Source: Rachycentron canadum (taxonomy: Eukaryota; Chordata; Actinopteri; Carangiformes; Rachycentridae). From it: a stretch of 64,000 nt of DNA. The notes beneath the pieces are model-generated. The model was not told the origin of the DNA. It saw only the letters and a program-made list of their open reading frames with translations, and searched no databases. Each line of letters opens with the position of its first letter. Position 1 is the first letter of the stretch. This document shows positions 53,011 through 64,000 of this stretch, piece by piece. Both the position numbers and the translations under genes were made by a program. The stretch is taken from positions 19,712,365-19,776,364 of the forward strand of contig CM076648.1 of assembly GCA_038496675.1 (NCBI GenBank), read 5' to 3'.

Positions 53011-53524
53011 TTTACATACCAAGCTACTCTCACTTCATATTTGTGATATAGCTGGTAATTATTGCCCGAATGCTTTGGTGTGAAAATCTCTCAAAATCTC
53101 CCATTGTACTTTCTTTGAAGGGCTTTAAGAGGCTTGTCTGAGGTAAAATTGCCTTTGGCATGGCATTTAGTGCTTTCTTTTCAATTCCAGCCCAAAATAT
53201 ATTCCCTGATGGTGAGTAGGGGATAAAGGTTTGTGTAATTTCCAGCTTATCCTACTTGACTTTCAAGAGGAATGGGTGTTAATGAAGAAAGGAGCCTCTT
53301 TTGTAGCATTAGTGTTAGATTTTGTCAATGAACCAAGAAACAGGTCTACATGATAATATTGTATCGCAGGTTAAGTATACTGCAGGGTTCATTTCAGGAC
53401 CTGTTTTTCAAAGATTTTAATGTGGATTTTCATTTAGCTCTTTTAACATTCCTTGTCATGGATCACTGACGTTAATTGTGCACAAGAAAAAGTCCAAGAT
53501 TTATTTTTATATATATATATATAT

Positions 53525-53866
53525 NNNNNNNNNNNNNNNNNNNNNNNNNNNNNNNNNNNNNNNNNNNNNNNNNNNNNNNNNNNNNNNNNNNNNNNNNNNN
53601 NNNNNNNNNNNNNNNNNNNNNNNNNNNNNNNNNNNNNNNNNNNNNNNNNNNNNNNNNNNNNNNNNNNNNNNNNNNNNNNNNNNNNNNNNNNNNNNNNNNN
53701 NNNNNNNNNNNNNNNNNNNNNNNNNNNNNNNNNNNNNNNNNNNNNNNNNNNNNNNNNNNNNNNNNNNNNNNNNNNNNNNNNNNNNNNNNNNNNNNNNNNN
53801 NNNNNNNNNNNNNNNNNNNNNNNNNNNNNNNNNNNNNNNNNNNNNNNNNNNNNNNNNNNNNNNNNN
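53525..53866. other. Assembly gap (342 Ns) inside a TA repeat
   Basis: A run of 342 unknown bases. The left flank is a TA dinucleotide run (from about 53,509) and the right flank resumes with ATATATATAA after 14 foreign-looking bases, so the gap probably replaces a TA microsatellite. Open frames that appear to cross the Ns are meaningless. Confidence 0.99.
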
Positions 53867-53880
53867 TGTATAAGAGACAG
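53867..53880 (+). other. Tn5/Nextera mosaic-end adapter remnant at the gap edge
   Basis: The 14 bases TGTATAAGAGACAG are identical to the 3' portion of the 19-base Tn5 mosaic end used in tagmentation libraries. They sit directly between the Ns and resuming TA-repeat sequence, exactly where an untrimmed read end would be used in gap extension. They are very unlikely to be genomic. Confidence 0.85.
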
Positions 53881-56800
53881 ATATATATAAAGGAAAGAAA
53901 GATGTTTTTTCATGCCAAATAAAATCTGCATTTAGAAATATTTTCAATATCAACACTAAACCATAAGAGTCTTGTAAAGGGCTGTTAGTACTGCAGATTC
54001 CAAAGAATAAATAGCATAGTCTGCGGCGCTGCGCAGCTTTCAGCCTCTTCCAATTAATTGATTTGGTTGACCAGCACGTCTGGTTGAGTACCTCTGGCTC
54101 TGGCTGACCCCCCTCATAAAACCATGGGCAGCTGCTCCCAGCTCAAAAGCTTCCCGCTCTAAGGCTCCCACACACTGATTGTACGCTAGCTGCCCACTGT
54201 GAAATAGCAGAGAGGGAGCCAGTATCTTTTAGAGAGTCAAGAGCCTAGTAAAGACAGTTAAACATCTACAAACACAAAACAGACCAAGAAAATAAAAAAT
54301 CACGGCTATAATGAAAGTGATTACAGGACTATTACTATATACAGAATTTAAGAGTAGAGCCCAGGTGTATATTGTAGGCCATGGTGCTTAGAGGCTGTTT
54401 GGCTGTGGCTATTTGTTGATACTTGATGATACTTGATCTCTTGGTTAAAATGTTTTGGTGCAACTCTACAATTAAAACAAAATGAACAATTCTGCAACTG
54501 TTTTCATTTGTAAAAAACAAGAATCCTTTGAAAATAAAAGCTCGACACAGCTCATGAAGCTCTATAGGAACGTCAGCATTTAAACTTCACTATATTGAGA
54601 CATGGAACGTGTCGTGCTCATTCTGATTATTACTGTTAACTTTGTGTTGGTGAATTTTTGTAATACAAATGCAATAAAGGGAGGTGCTTGCTCTAAGTTA
54701 ACATACATTCATTAGACAATAAAGATGGAGAAATTCAAGGCCTTCAGATTTCTGAGTGTAGTAAAAAGCTGTTGTTCAAGTATGGCTGACACCCACATGT
54801 TTCATCAGGAGTTTTCTTTAGGGTGTGACATGTAGGTGTGAGCTGAAAACTCTGTGCCCTGGGATTCCCTTTTGCTTTTGCTCCTACCTCTAAACCACCA
54901 ACTCTAAACTAACCTTTCAAAGTGTTTTTCACTGTTTATTTAAGAACATATGTTCCCCAGTTCTCTGTTCCTGAGATGTTAACATGCCACATTAATTGTT
55001 GTACAGCAGGAAATATTTGTATTAAGCCGAACTGAGATATATTGATTCAGAATTCTGCATATATGGCAGAGGCTCCAAGCCATATGTACTCTGTTTATGG
55101 GTGCATGCATGTTTGTGGCTAAGTTTCATGTTGTTGTGACATACTGAAACAAAAGATCCCGTCTGTGGCTGGATCTTTTGTTGTGCAGCAAGTCTTTTTC
55201 TTGTTATAGGGCCGATGTGAATCACAGTTTTTGTTTCGATTATTTTGTCTTAATTTGTTTTCACTTTTTGCAGTGTTTTTAGTGACTAGCACTGTGTTAT
55301 TGGGTGTCACTTGCTTACAGTATGCTGTTTTTGCAATGATCCACATCAGTTACTTTATCTTGTGTTACTCCAGGGAACCATAATGAGCCATTTTCATGTC
55401 AGACATTTTGAATCATAATACAAAGAAAAGTTGTTGATGCTAATAATGTTAACAATGGATGTGAAATTCTGATACCATTAAACTGGATAACCTAAATGGA
55501 ATTCAGCTACCTCTATTCTTTACCCCTGTGTTTTGCATACTGTCAAAATGTCTTCTGTGAAAAAGGTCTCTTCATATAATTTCAAGGGACCAAGGATAGA
55601 TGGTGTGGGAGGCTGCACTGATTAAAAAGCCCCTTGAGGCAAATTTGTGTTTTGTGATATGTATAATAAAGCTGCCAGCTGACTAAGTTGTCTCTTGAAA
55701 TGTTGTGGCAGCAAATTAACTGATCTTGATCAGGTCATGAAAAGGTGAGCGTCTCACACAAAAAAGGGTCGGGTGAATTGTTTTGGGTGCACTACTGAGG
55801 ACGGGGATTAAAGATGATTAGGTTAGTCTCATCAGTTGAGAACACTGACAACACAGGAGATGAGAGGGCCTTCTGATCTTGATACTAGTCATTTCTAAAT
55901 CTGTAATATAGAGGATGAACATGTGAAAACAATACAATTTTTACTGTCCAGCATTCTTGGGATGCCTTTGAACACTGGTTCAAAAGCACTGGTCCTGTTA
56001 GGGTGCATACATGCTCTACAATTTTAAAATGAGGGGCCATGGCCCTAAGGTGAGAAATGAAAAGTGTTACAGTGCTCAATGTTTAAATTTCACATTCATA
56101 ATTATTGCTTTATTGTAGGAGAAATGACATGTAGTGAAAATATTTATTTTTATTTGTGTGTTTATGCATTTGTAAAAACATCTATTCATAAGATGATACC
56201 AGCCGTTTTGGTTTTTATAAGATTTGGGATTAAATAGGTATTACATTACAATAAAAGCATACAACCTGCTTGGCCTGAGAACTAGATGAATCACTGTTGA
56301 TCAGAGCGCAGTAGAGGTACTTAGGACAGAGTCAAATGGAAAGCCTAATGGAGACGTTTTTTTCCCAGCTGCATTAACTACAGTTGTTGGTGATGTTTAG
56401 GCAGCGTACTCTATGTCATGACCATTCATCTACAGTGTAACCTGCCAAACTGAAAACTGTCCGGCATGAATGCCAAAAGCTTTAGTATCTCTCTGTCTGT
56501 AGCGCACTTAGGCTGAGGCAGGGATTTACTGTCCAAAAATATATCTATTCCTTTCACTATATTCACAGCCCTCTGCTCCACATCACCCTAAGATTCCCAA
56601 AAGCCAACACAGAGACATTTGATTATTTTTAAGCCCAATCATCTGGTTAGTGAACACAAATAGATTTCCATTTAAACAAGTCTAAATACGCAACTTCCCT
56701 TTTAACTGTTTCTTTTGTGCCAATATGTAAAATATTCTGATGATGTGATTTAACAGTGGCAGAGAGCTCTATAGTGAACATTTCACCACTTTATACACAT

Positions 56801-59263
56801 TCAAACAGTTTCTTCATAAACTTTAAAAGTGTATTTTGTTAGGTTAGTGAAAAAAATGCTGAATGTAAATATGTTGGACTGAAATTGTTTTGTTTTTGAA
56901 AATTTAATATTCTGGATTATGAGGCATGAGGTGTTTTAAGTATATCTGTAGTAATTCAGCTCTCACTGCCAGCCCTTTTTGTTTCGAAGCAAGCTGTCAC
57001 AGAGCTACAGTATGTGAATTTATGGACGCATTATAGTTTTTGCTAAGAATTCCTTTGAAAATACATTTCTGTGCATTCACTTGTCCGCCACAATGATATA
57101 CAATTATCTGGAATCTTCTGATCTCTCTTGACCCTATCTCCTTTCTAGAATAAGTATGGGTGTGGGTATTTTCTGTGCAGTAACTTCTCAGGCAAAAGCC
57201 TAAGCATTTCTGGCTGAGGGCCCTGCTAGCTAGAGGACACTGCTGTCAAAAAAAGAAAGGGAGTTCAATGACCCCAAGCAGGTGTGTTTCTGCATCTCAA
57301 CGGGAGTAGTTCCCATGCACTGTACCATTTTGTCCTTCTCTAAGCATTTGATCCTGGCACAGTGGATCATCAGATCATGCTGTTTCCTTCTTAGGTTTGC
57401 AGGGGTTGTTACCTTTATCTTAGGCTTCCATGGCAGATTTGTTTTCATGGGATTTCTCATATCTAACTGCTTACTCTTCTAGAGGATGTAGATTAGCTGG
57501 CAGATTTTCCTCCAAAACAGGATCTACATTCACCCGAAAGGTATTTATTGCATTGTAATGATTACTGCAGGTCATTCTGTCTATGTAATATTATTACAAT
57601 TAATATGTTAAGCTGTTGCATGTCTACATCCGTACATGGTAGACACAGGGCACTCATGATTCGTGATGCAGTGAGAGCAGAATCGTAATTCATTCGGATT
57701 TCATAGGAAAACTGACTGCTAAGATGCAACCTTTTGTGTTGATAATTAAATGTCTCCCCAAAAAGAAAATGTTTAGGTAATATATATTAGGTATATTTAT
57801 TCTGTCTCTTAAAAGAGTCTCTAGATATTGTGAAAGGCATGTTCACATTTTCACTTCTGTGCAAAGTTTTCTTGTTTGTTTGCTTTTTGACTTTTGAATG
57901 TTTGCTTTAAATTTGTAAGTTGAACACAAACATACCAGTGGAAGCAATCTTCATCTTTTAAATCCTATACATATTTACTCTGTAACTTAGCAGCTGTAGC
58001 TTCCTTTTTGTTTCATCCACACTATTCTTGAAACAGTCACAGAATAATCAGCTCTTTGCCACTGAACAACAAACTGTGTATAGGAAGGATGCTAATGAGC
58101 AGAATGACTATAATGAAGAATACTGAAACTAGAAGTAGTCCTGTATAAACCATCATTTATAAACTGTCATAAACAGAAACTAGTGCATTACAGACTCAAA
58201 CATTTGGCAAGTACAAGAGAATTATGGATTGTACACGTCTGACTTGCTTATGAAGATTGGGTTTTGTAATACAACATTTACACCAAAGTCATCACACCTT
58301 TTTTTCAACTAAATGATGTTTTTTCAAGCATTTAAATGCTCATATGTATAGACCTAAAAGAGAATAACACGAGACTCTCAAGTCATTTAATCACAATTTC
58401 AAACGGCTATGAAGGTGGGTCACATTATCGAATCCCAATAAGCAGCATTTCTTAGCAATAAAAAAGAAAAAATAGACAAATTACCTGTGCCTGAACTGCA
58501 GGCGTATCAATCAAAACAAAAAGCTAAATGATTCAATATATTAAGGGGAGTGCTCTCAGAGTTCAAGCTGCATTGATGATTCATGACAGCAGTCACAAGT
58601 TGAACCTATCCAACAGGAACGTGATAGATACGCAAAGTATGTGAGTGTGAGAGGTTATAGAGAACTGACAACTAATGCTAACTAATGATAACGCTTTGTA
58701 TTTTCAACCCACGATTTTGTTACTTTAGACCCAAAGTTATTTTTCATGGAGTATTTCCATTATTTTGTCTGCCACCCTTTGCTGGAAAGGTTACAATAAT
58801 CATTTTTTTTTAATTTCCCATTAGATGTAAATATCCCAACAGTCCTACCAACATTACACTGTACAACAAAAGTACATAACAATAACTTAAAAACACCCAA
58901 AGGGCATGTATGCACTGATGCATATAGCTCATTTGGCTGCATGCTGCTGGCAGACATTCAGTGGCCCATTAGCAGTGCACACCTCTCTTTCGGTTTGCTC
59001 TGGATCAAACCATAGAGCATCATAAGAGGGGAGACAGGGAGATTCAAGGCAACAAGAGACGTGATGGTGAGAGGTCTGTGGTCCACATGTGAGCAGTCAT
59101 ACAGGAGAAGACAAGAGAAGGCTTGTCTACTCCTATTCTTCCTCTGCGCAATACTATCAAAAAAGGAATGGAAAGAATCAGGACAGGGACAAAGACTACA
59201 CAAAGCAATAGATCAAAGGCCAAAACTTTTTTTTTATTATTTCTTAAAAGAAGACAGTACTGT

Positions 59264-59286
59264 AAAAAAAAAAAAAAAAAAAAAAA
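59264..59286. repeat. Poly-A tract (23)
   Basis: Twenty-three A residues in the lingo1 intron. Confidence 0.9.
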
Positions 59287-60429
59287 CACTATTAACATGT
59301 AAAGACTACACTACTATATTATGTACTGGGCTACTGTAATTGGTTATTTCGCAGAATTTCAGCTCAAGGTCAGAACAAAGTGGTGATACAGAGAGTAGAT
59401 CTGGGCTGTAAGGCCAGATTACACAGATAGTACCCCCGCCCCTACAACACTCTGAATCATAAATCATGCATGGTTCTCTGGTAAGAAAATCACCATTGCA
59501 TTTGTATTGCTTGTTTTCGATTAGCAATGAAATAATGAGTCTCATCCTCTTTCATATTCCTGACTTGACAATATAAAATCACGTTCTGTGTCAGATAGAT
59601 AAATATGTCCACCAACTTCAGCATTCAGTTTCTTATCAATATTTGATTTCACTCCAAGGTTTAGCATCTGTCAAAAACAATCTCATACATACACCATGTA
59701 TCATATTTTTGTCTTTATATGCACAAAATTGTTTTTAGAACGCACTTCATCATCCCACTGGGAAGAAGATTTATGCTATGCATTTGGAAATGCACATAAT
59801 TAGTGAGAGACAGAAAGGAGTGGGAAGAAGCTACTGGAAGATACTTTCATTCTGATAGTGTGCTTTTTAAAGTGCCCCATATACACGGTGCTGACGCCCA
59901 ACATGTCTGACATATGCAGCCAACAGAAATTAATAGATCAGGAGGAAGTGAAAATGGAAGCAGCAATTACTATTCCACTGGAACTACTCAGACCAAAATC
60001 CAAGCTGCCTCAGTCCCGTGACTTTAATTTACCAAGAATGATGTATAATTTGTGTTGGTGCAATAAAAGCAGATTCATTCTAATCTTTCCTATCAAGTAT
60101 AATACTTTTTCAAAGCTACAGCAGTGTGGTGGACAGCGAGAGGTTTGAAAAAGCATTACATAGATAATATCAAGCACTCTCACGAAACTCCTTGTGTGGT
60201 GAATGAGTTACAGAAGTGTGAAAGTGTCTATTAAGATCCCACGTAACAGCATGTTGAATATTTGGACAGAGACTGTCTTAACCTCTCATTATGGAATTTG
60301 CTCTAAAAAGAACATTTATTACATCATTATTTATTGTTTAATAATTACAAGGAAATTATGAGTTTAATTTCCCAGTTGTAAAGTAATAGACATACTATGT
60401 GTTTTCTCACATACATAAATGTTTGGCTT

Positions 60430-60473
60430 TGTTTTATTTTATTTTTTTTTTTTGTTTTTTGTTTTTTTTTTAC
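60430..60473. repeat. T-rich low-complexity tract
   Basis: A run of T broken by single G or A residues, ending TTTTTACAG. It therefore resembles an acceptor (AG at 60474-60475), but no coding exon follows. Confidence 0.8.
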
Positions 60474-61441
60474 AGCTTCCAGTATTTATATGCTTCTGTG
60501 GCCAGATAAAAATGTCCAAGTGAAAACATCAATTAAGTCCAAGTTGACATGGTGCAAACAACAACAGAGGCAGTCTTCTCAATAAAAAACAACCACACTA
60601 TCATTTCTCTTATTTTCTATGAGGCTCTTCTAAGAGTGTGTCCCACAGATAAAGCTGTGACTTGAACCACATGATTGATGTGAGAAGTAGAGCTTGAAGG
60701 TTTTAGCAAGTTAAAGTGCCCCTGAGTCAAAATCAAATAGGGGTTTAAAGTCCTCTGACAATCTCCCCCTCTCCATTTATCACCACTTGGCAGCAATCTC
60801 TGTTTTATATCACTGCAAGGGCAACAGCTCAGCAGTGGCATGGGATGTGTTAAGTTTGCAAATGTTTCGGGATCCATTTAAAGATATACCATGGCTGCCA
60901 ATTAAAACTGGTTTGTATGAGTGTGGACAATGTGTCACTGACATTGACAGTAATTGTTTTCAGCATACTCAGAAGTCACAGGCACAGCTGGGTAGTTATA
61001 CTGTGTGACCAAACCCTTCCATTGATGAGTGATTTTCATTTATTCCAGGAAAGTGAAGAAAAAATTCAATTTTATGCAACAAAAGGGAAAAGGCGGTCTA
61101 TATCTTTATGAAGCAAAATAGTGATTCCCACTGACAATGTTATGAAACCTACTTTGTCATGAAAATAAAATTTGCAAAGGTTTTATGATTTAATACTTGT
61201 ATTCAACTCATACTGTAGGTTATGTAGAGAAAGGAGCCAAGATGTTAAAAGAATCCTCAGTATCAGTGGATTAATAGTTAATCAACAATGGTTCATCAAA
61301 CTGTGAAAAAGTAACATCACAGGAAAATATTTCACTGATGATGAAGCATTATTTATATACATTTGGAAAGCGTTATCTATGCATGCATATGAATGGAAAC
61401 AATATCAACATATAAACTTTTTTATATCTCTTCTTTTTCAG

Positions 61442-61534
61442 TGAACATGGGTCTGTTTTGTGATACAGTGTTGAAATAGCCAATTGTACCACTATTCCAC
61501 TCTACCAACCCCTACTTTTTCCATGTCTCCACAG
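61442..61534 (+). other. Tandem acceptor region before the lingo1 coding exon
   Basis: Two AG acceptors lie 93 bases apart. One at 61440-61441 follows a T/C-rich tract ending CTTTTTCAG, and one at 61533-61534 follows a C-rich tract ending CTCCACAG. Using the first would place TGA directly after the junction and cut the upstream MTVL start off from LINGO1. It would also add a 10-codon upstream ORF (ATG at 61447, strong context, peptide MGLFCDTVLK) and leave starts at 61523 or 61547. Use of the distal acceptor fits the human protein better. Confidence 0.3.
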
Positions 61535-63394
61535 GTAAGCAGTAGGATGGTGTCTGGGGAGGCAGGAGGGCACAGCTACTTGGTGGCTTGCTGGCAGCCC
61601 ATCCTGATCCTAATGCTTGGCACCGTCCTTTCTGGCTCCACCACCGGGTGCCCATCCCGATGTGACTGCAACGCTCAGGAGCGTTCAGTTGTGTGCCATC
61701 GACGGAGACTGGCAGCTCTTCCTGAGGGCATTCCAACTGAAACAAGGCTGCTAGATCTCAGCAAGAACCGTCTGAAAACTCTTGGGCCTGAAGAGTTCAT
61801 TAATTACCCTCAGCTGGAGGAGCTGCAACTTAATGAAAACACAATTTCAACCATCGAGCCCGGGGCTTTTAGCAACCTTATGAACCTCCGAACTCTAGGT
61901 TTGCGCAACAACCAGCTGAAGCTCATTCAGCTGGGGGTGTTCACTGGCCTGACCAATCTCACCCAGCTGGATATTAGTGAGAACAAAATTGTCATTCTGC
62001 TCGACTATATGTTCCAGGAGCTGTACAACCTGAGAGCTCTGGAGGTTGGCGACAACGATCTAGTATTCATCTCACCCCGATCATTTCATGGCCTCAGCAA
62101 CCTTGAAAGCCTCAACATTGAGGGATGCAATCTGGCTTCAGTGCCCACTGATGCCCTTAGCCATCTGCATAACCTGTTGTCACTTCGGTTACGTTATCTC
62201 AACGTCACTGTCATTAGGGATTACTCCTTTAAGAGACTGTATCGTCTGAGAGTGCTGGAGATTTCTCATATGCCTGCCCTAGACACCATGACTCCAAAAT
62301 GTTTGTTTGGACTCAACCTCACATCACTGTCCATCACAAACTGTAATCTTACTATTATCCCCTACCAAGCCATCAGTCACCTAAGATATCTTCGGTTTTT
62401 GAATCTGTCTTTTAATCCCATTCATACGGTGGAAGGAAACCAGCTATTTAATCTACAGAAGCTCCAGGCTTTTCATCTGGCCGGTGGAAGATTAGCTGCC
62501 ATTGAGCCTTACTCTTTCCGAGGACTCAACCACCTTCGTGTACTCAATGTGTCCAGCAATAGCTTGAGCACCCTGGAGGAGTCTGTCTTTCACTCAGTGG
62601 GAAACCTGGAGACCCTGGCTTTATACGACAACCCACTGGCATGTGATTGTCGCTTGCTCTGGGTCTTCCGCCGGCGGTGGAGGCTCAACTTTAACAGACA
62701 ACAGCCCATGTGTGCATCACCTGAGGTTGTGCAAGGAAAAGAGTTCAAGGACTTCCCAGACATCCTCCCTTCTGACTACTTCATCTGCCAGAAATCAAAG
62801 ATCGTGGATTATAAAGTTCAAGAAAGCCATGTAGATGAGGGGACTACAGTTTACTTTGCTTGCCAAGCTGAGGGGGATCCTGTCCCTGTGATAATGTGGC
62901 TATCCCCCAAGAAGGAGTACATCACCACCAAAACTCTGGGGTCAAGACTTTCTGTGTCTACTGAGGGCACGTTGGAGGTGCGTTATGCCCAGATCCAAGA
63001 CAACGGCACTTACATGTGTATTGCAAGCAATGCAGCAGGCAATGACACCAAAGCTGCTCACCTTTTTGTGCATAGCTACTCCCCCAACTGGCCCCATCAA
63101 CCAAACAAGACATTTGCCTTCATTTCCAACCAGCCCAGCGATGAAGGTGCCAATGTGACCCGGGCCACAGTTCCATTTCCATTTGATGTAAAGACACTCA
63201 TCATCGCAACCACCATGGGATTTATCTCTTTCCTCGGAGTTGTTCTCTTCTGTCTTGTAATATTATTCCTCTGGAGTAGGGGTAAAGACAATACTAAGTC
63301 AAGTATAGAGGTTGAATATGTGCCACGTAAAGATGAAACAGAGGAGGCCAGTCCAACTGAAGCTCCCATACAATTCAACATGAAAATCATGTGA
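61535..63394 (+). CDS. lingo1: LINGO-1 (leucine-rich repeat and Ig domain Nogo receptor-interacting protein 1), main coding exon
   Basis: Type I membrane glycoprotein of neurons. In mammals it is a co-receptor in the Nogo receptor/p75 complex that limits axon growth and myelination. Counting from the ATG at 61547 the protein has 615 residues, close to the family length. It shows a signal peptide (about 1-34), an LRR N-cap with Cys35/39/41/50, leucine-rich repeats (about 66-357), an LRR C-cap with Cys366/368/389/414, an Ig domain (Cys439, Trp451, DNGTYMC with Cys491), a transmembrane helix (551-576) and a tail with EYVPRK. Ten N-glycosylation sequons are visible. The ACWQPIL leader and SYSPNWPHQPNKTFAFISNQP-like stem point to LINGO1 rather than LINGO2-4. 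Whether it is the a or b fish paralogue is not decided. The exon follows a pyrimidine tract and AG at 61533-61534. Its first codons (VSSR) resemble the VSKR that precedes the internal Met of human LINGO1, so translation probably starts in an upstream exon; Met at 61547 is the minimal start. Stop TGA is at 63392-63394. Confidence 0.96.
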   Translation, partial: VSSRMVSGEAGGHSYLVACWQPILILMLGTVLSGSTTGCPSRCDCNAQERSVVCHRRRLAALPEGIPTETRLLDLSKNRLKTLGPEEFINYPQLEELQLNENTISTIEPGAFSNLMNLRTLGLRNNQLKLIQLGVFTGLTNLTQLDISENKIVILLDYMFQELYNLRALEVGDNDLVFISPRSFHGLSNLESLNIEGCNLASVPTDALSHLHNLLSLRLRYLNVTVIRDYSFKRLYRLRVLEISHMPALDTMTPKCLFGLNLTSLSITNCNLTIIPYQAISHLRYLRFLNLSFNPIHTVEGNQLFNLQKLQAFHLAGGRLAAIEPYSFRGLNHLRVLNVSSNSLSTLEESVFHSVGNLETLALYDNPLACDCRLLWVFRRRWRLNFNRQQPMCASPEVVQGKEFKDFPDILPSDYFICQKSKIVDYKVQESHVDEGTTVYFACQAEGDPVPVIMWLSPKKEYITTKTLGSRLSVSTEGTLEVRYAQIQDNGTYMCIASNAAGNDTKAAHLFVHSYSPNWPHQPNKTFAFISNQPSDEGANVTRATVPFPFDVKTLIIATTMGFISFLGVVLFCLVILFLWSRGKDNTKSSIEVEYVPRKDETEEASPTEAPIQFNMKIM

Positions 63395-64000
63395 ATCTCA
63401 ACGAGAGGTCATATGCGCTTACAAACTGCAGTCAGGATGCATACTTTCCTCGCTTCAAATATGTACTCAGTTAATGAGCGATAGAAATCGCACAGCAGCA
63501 AAACGCATCTTGACACTATACTCTAGACTTTTTTTTTTTTTTTTACTTCAGGGACTGAATCTTCAAAGAAAGTGTTGAATTTAAAATATTACAATTTCTG
63601 TAAATTTGTATTGGCAATACACAATCAGTATGTTAACATGCACTCAACAACCATTACTGCGTGCAACCAAATTAAGGTAAAAGTTTCAACAAAGCACATG
63701 GAGTAGAGGAATTTCCCCAATAAACAGAGTTTACATGATAGGTGGATTACTGTATGGAAGACTGTAGAGATTATACAGCAGGTATACTCTCTATCAGCAC
63801 AAAATAAGAGAAAACCTTGTGACAAGGTTGAGTTCGCCATCTTTTGCGTTGATGGCTGTACAAAGCACAATAACCCACTATTAAAAACACAAAGTTGTTG
63901 AAAGCAGTTTCTCAGATTTTTCTTTTTTTGTCCCATAACAAGCAATGGACATGTACTTTCAATAAAGTCATACAGTCATGAAGATAAGGTTATGTATTAT
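63395..64000 (+). other. lingo1: lingo1 3' UTR with two AATAAA signals
   Basis: The sequence after the stop codon has no further coding content. Canonical polyadenylation signals lie at 63719-63724 and 63961-63966. The second, near the window end, is followed by only about 34 bases, so the cleavage site may be at or just past the edge. A T tract lies around 63531-63544. Confidence 0.6.

Larger units (their letters stand above)
46895..61534 (+). other. Presumed lingo1 intron between the 5' exon and the coding exon
   Basis: It starts GTAAGT and ends CTCCACAG. It contains a candidate enhancer (47.6-48.0 kb), R1 copy 3, the LINE relic (50.9-53.0 kb), the N gap with adapter remnant (53.5 kb), and A- and T-rich tracts (59.3 and 60.4 kb). 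No internal coding exon is recognised. Its status as an intron depends on the candidate 5' exon. Confidence 0.45.

Noticed and set aside
53443..53956. Several open frames of 130-160 codons across 53.4-53.95 kb
   Set aside because: They run through 342 unknown bases and carry no evidence of coding.
61484..61534. Upstream in-frame extension of the lingo1 reading frame
   Set aside because: The apparent start at 61484 is TTG, not ATG. The added residues come from a pyrimidine tract ending in CACAG, so this is intron sequence before the acceptor. The only ATG there (61523) lies inside that tract.

Overview
The window reads as a teleost (probably percomorph) nuclear genome assembly. It is AT-rich and gene-poor, with long CA/TG microsatellites, a relic of a fish-type L2/Rex1-like LINE, small dispersed repeats and one 342-base assembly gap. 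No prokaryotic genes, CRISPR arrays, tRNAs or rRNAs were recognised.

The one unmistakable gene is lingo1 on the + strand at the right end. One large exon (61535-63394) carries nearly the whole LINGO-1 protein: signal peptide, leucine-rich repeats, Ig domain, transmembrane helix and short cytoplasmic tail. Its 3' UTR runs to the window edge. A candidate first exon lies 14.6 kb upstream (46614-46894). It ends in a strong donor, and its last four codons (ATG ACA GTG CTG) would splice in frame onto the large exon. The same exon carries a 72-codon upstream ORF, and a 10-codon upstream ORF whose stop overlaps that start codon (ATGA). The large exon begins CAG|GTAAGC, so its acceptor is also a donor-like sequence, as at recursive splice sites.

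A second, unrecognised gene starts on the - strand near 25.8 kb. It has a compact promoter (CCAAT, CRE-like, CACCC and TATA-like elements) and a 5' UTR with an in-frame stop. Its short first coding exon (25634-25573) encodes a signal peptide and ends in a consensus donor. Its remaining exons are not identified; a weak, phase-compatible candidate sits at 8509-8452. The two genes would be divergently transcribed across about 21 kb.

Layout: 1-8451 is non-coding with a few microsatellites and possible conserved elements. 8452-25840 holds the start of the - strand gene and, probably, its intron. 25951-46613 is intergenic or upstream sequence with duplicated blocks, a 32-bp minisatellite and dispersed repeats. 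46614-61534 is lingo1 exon 1 and intron, containing the LINE relic and the gap. 61535-64000 is the lingo1 coding exon and 3' UTR. The base just right of the gap begins a 14-nt match to the Tn5 (Nextera) mosaic end, almost certainly adapter carry-over.
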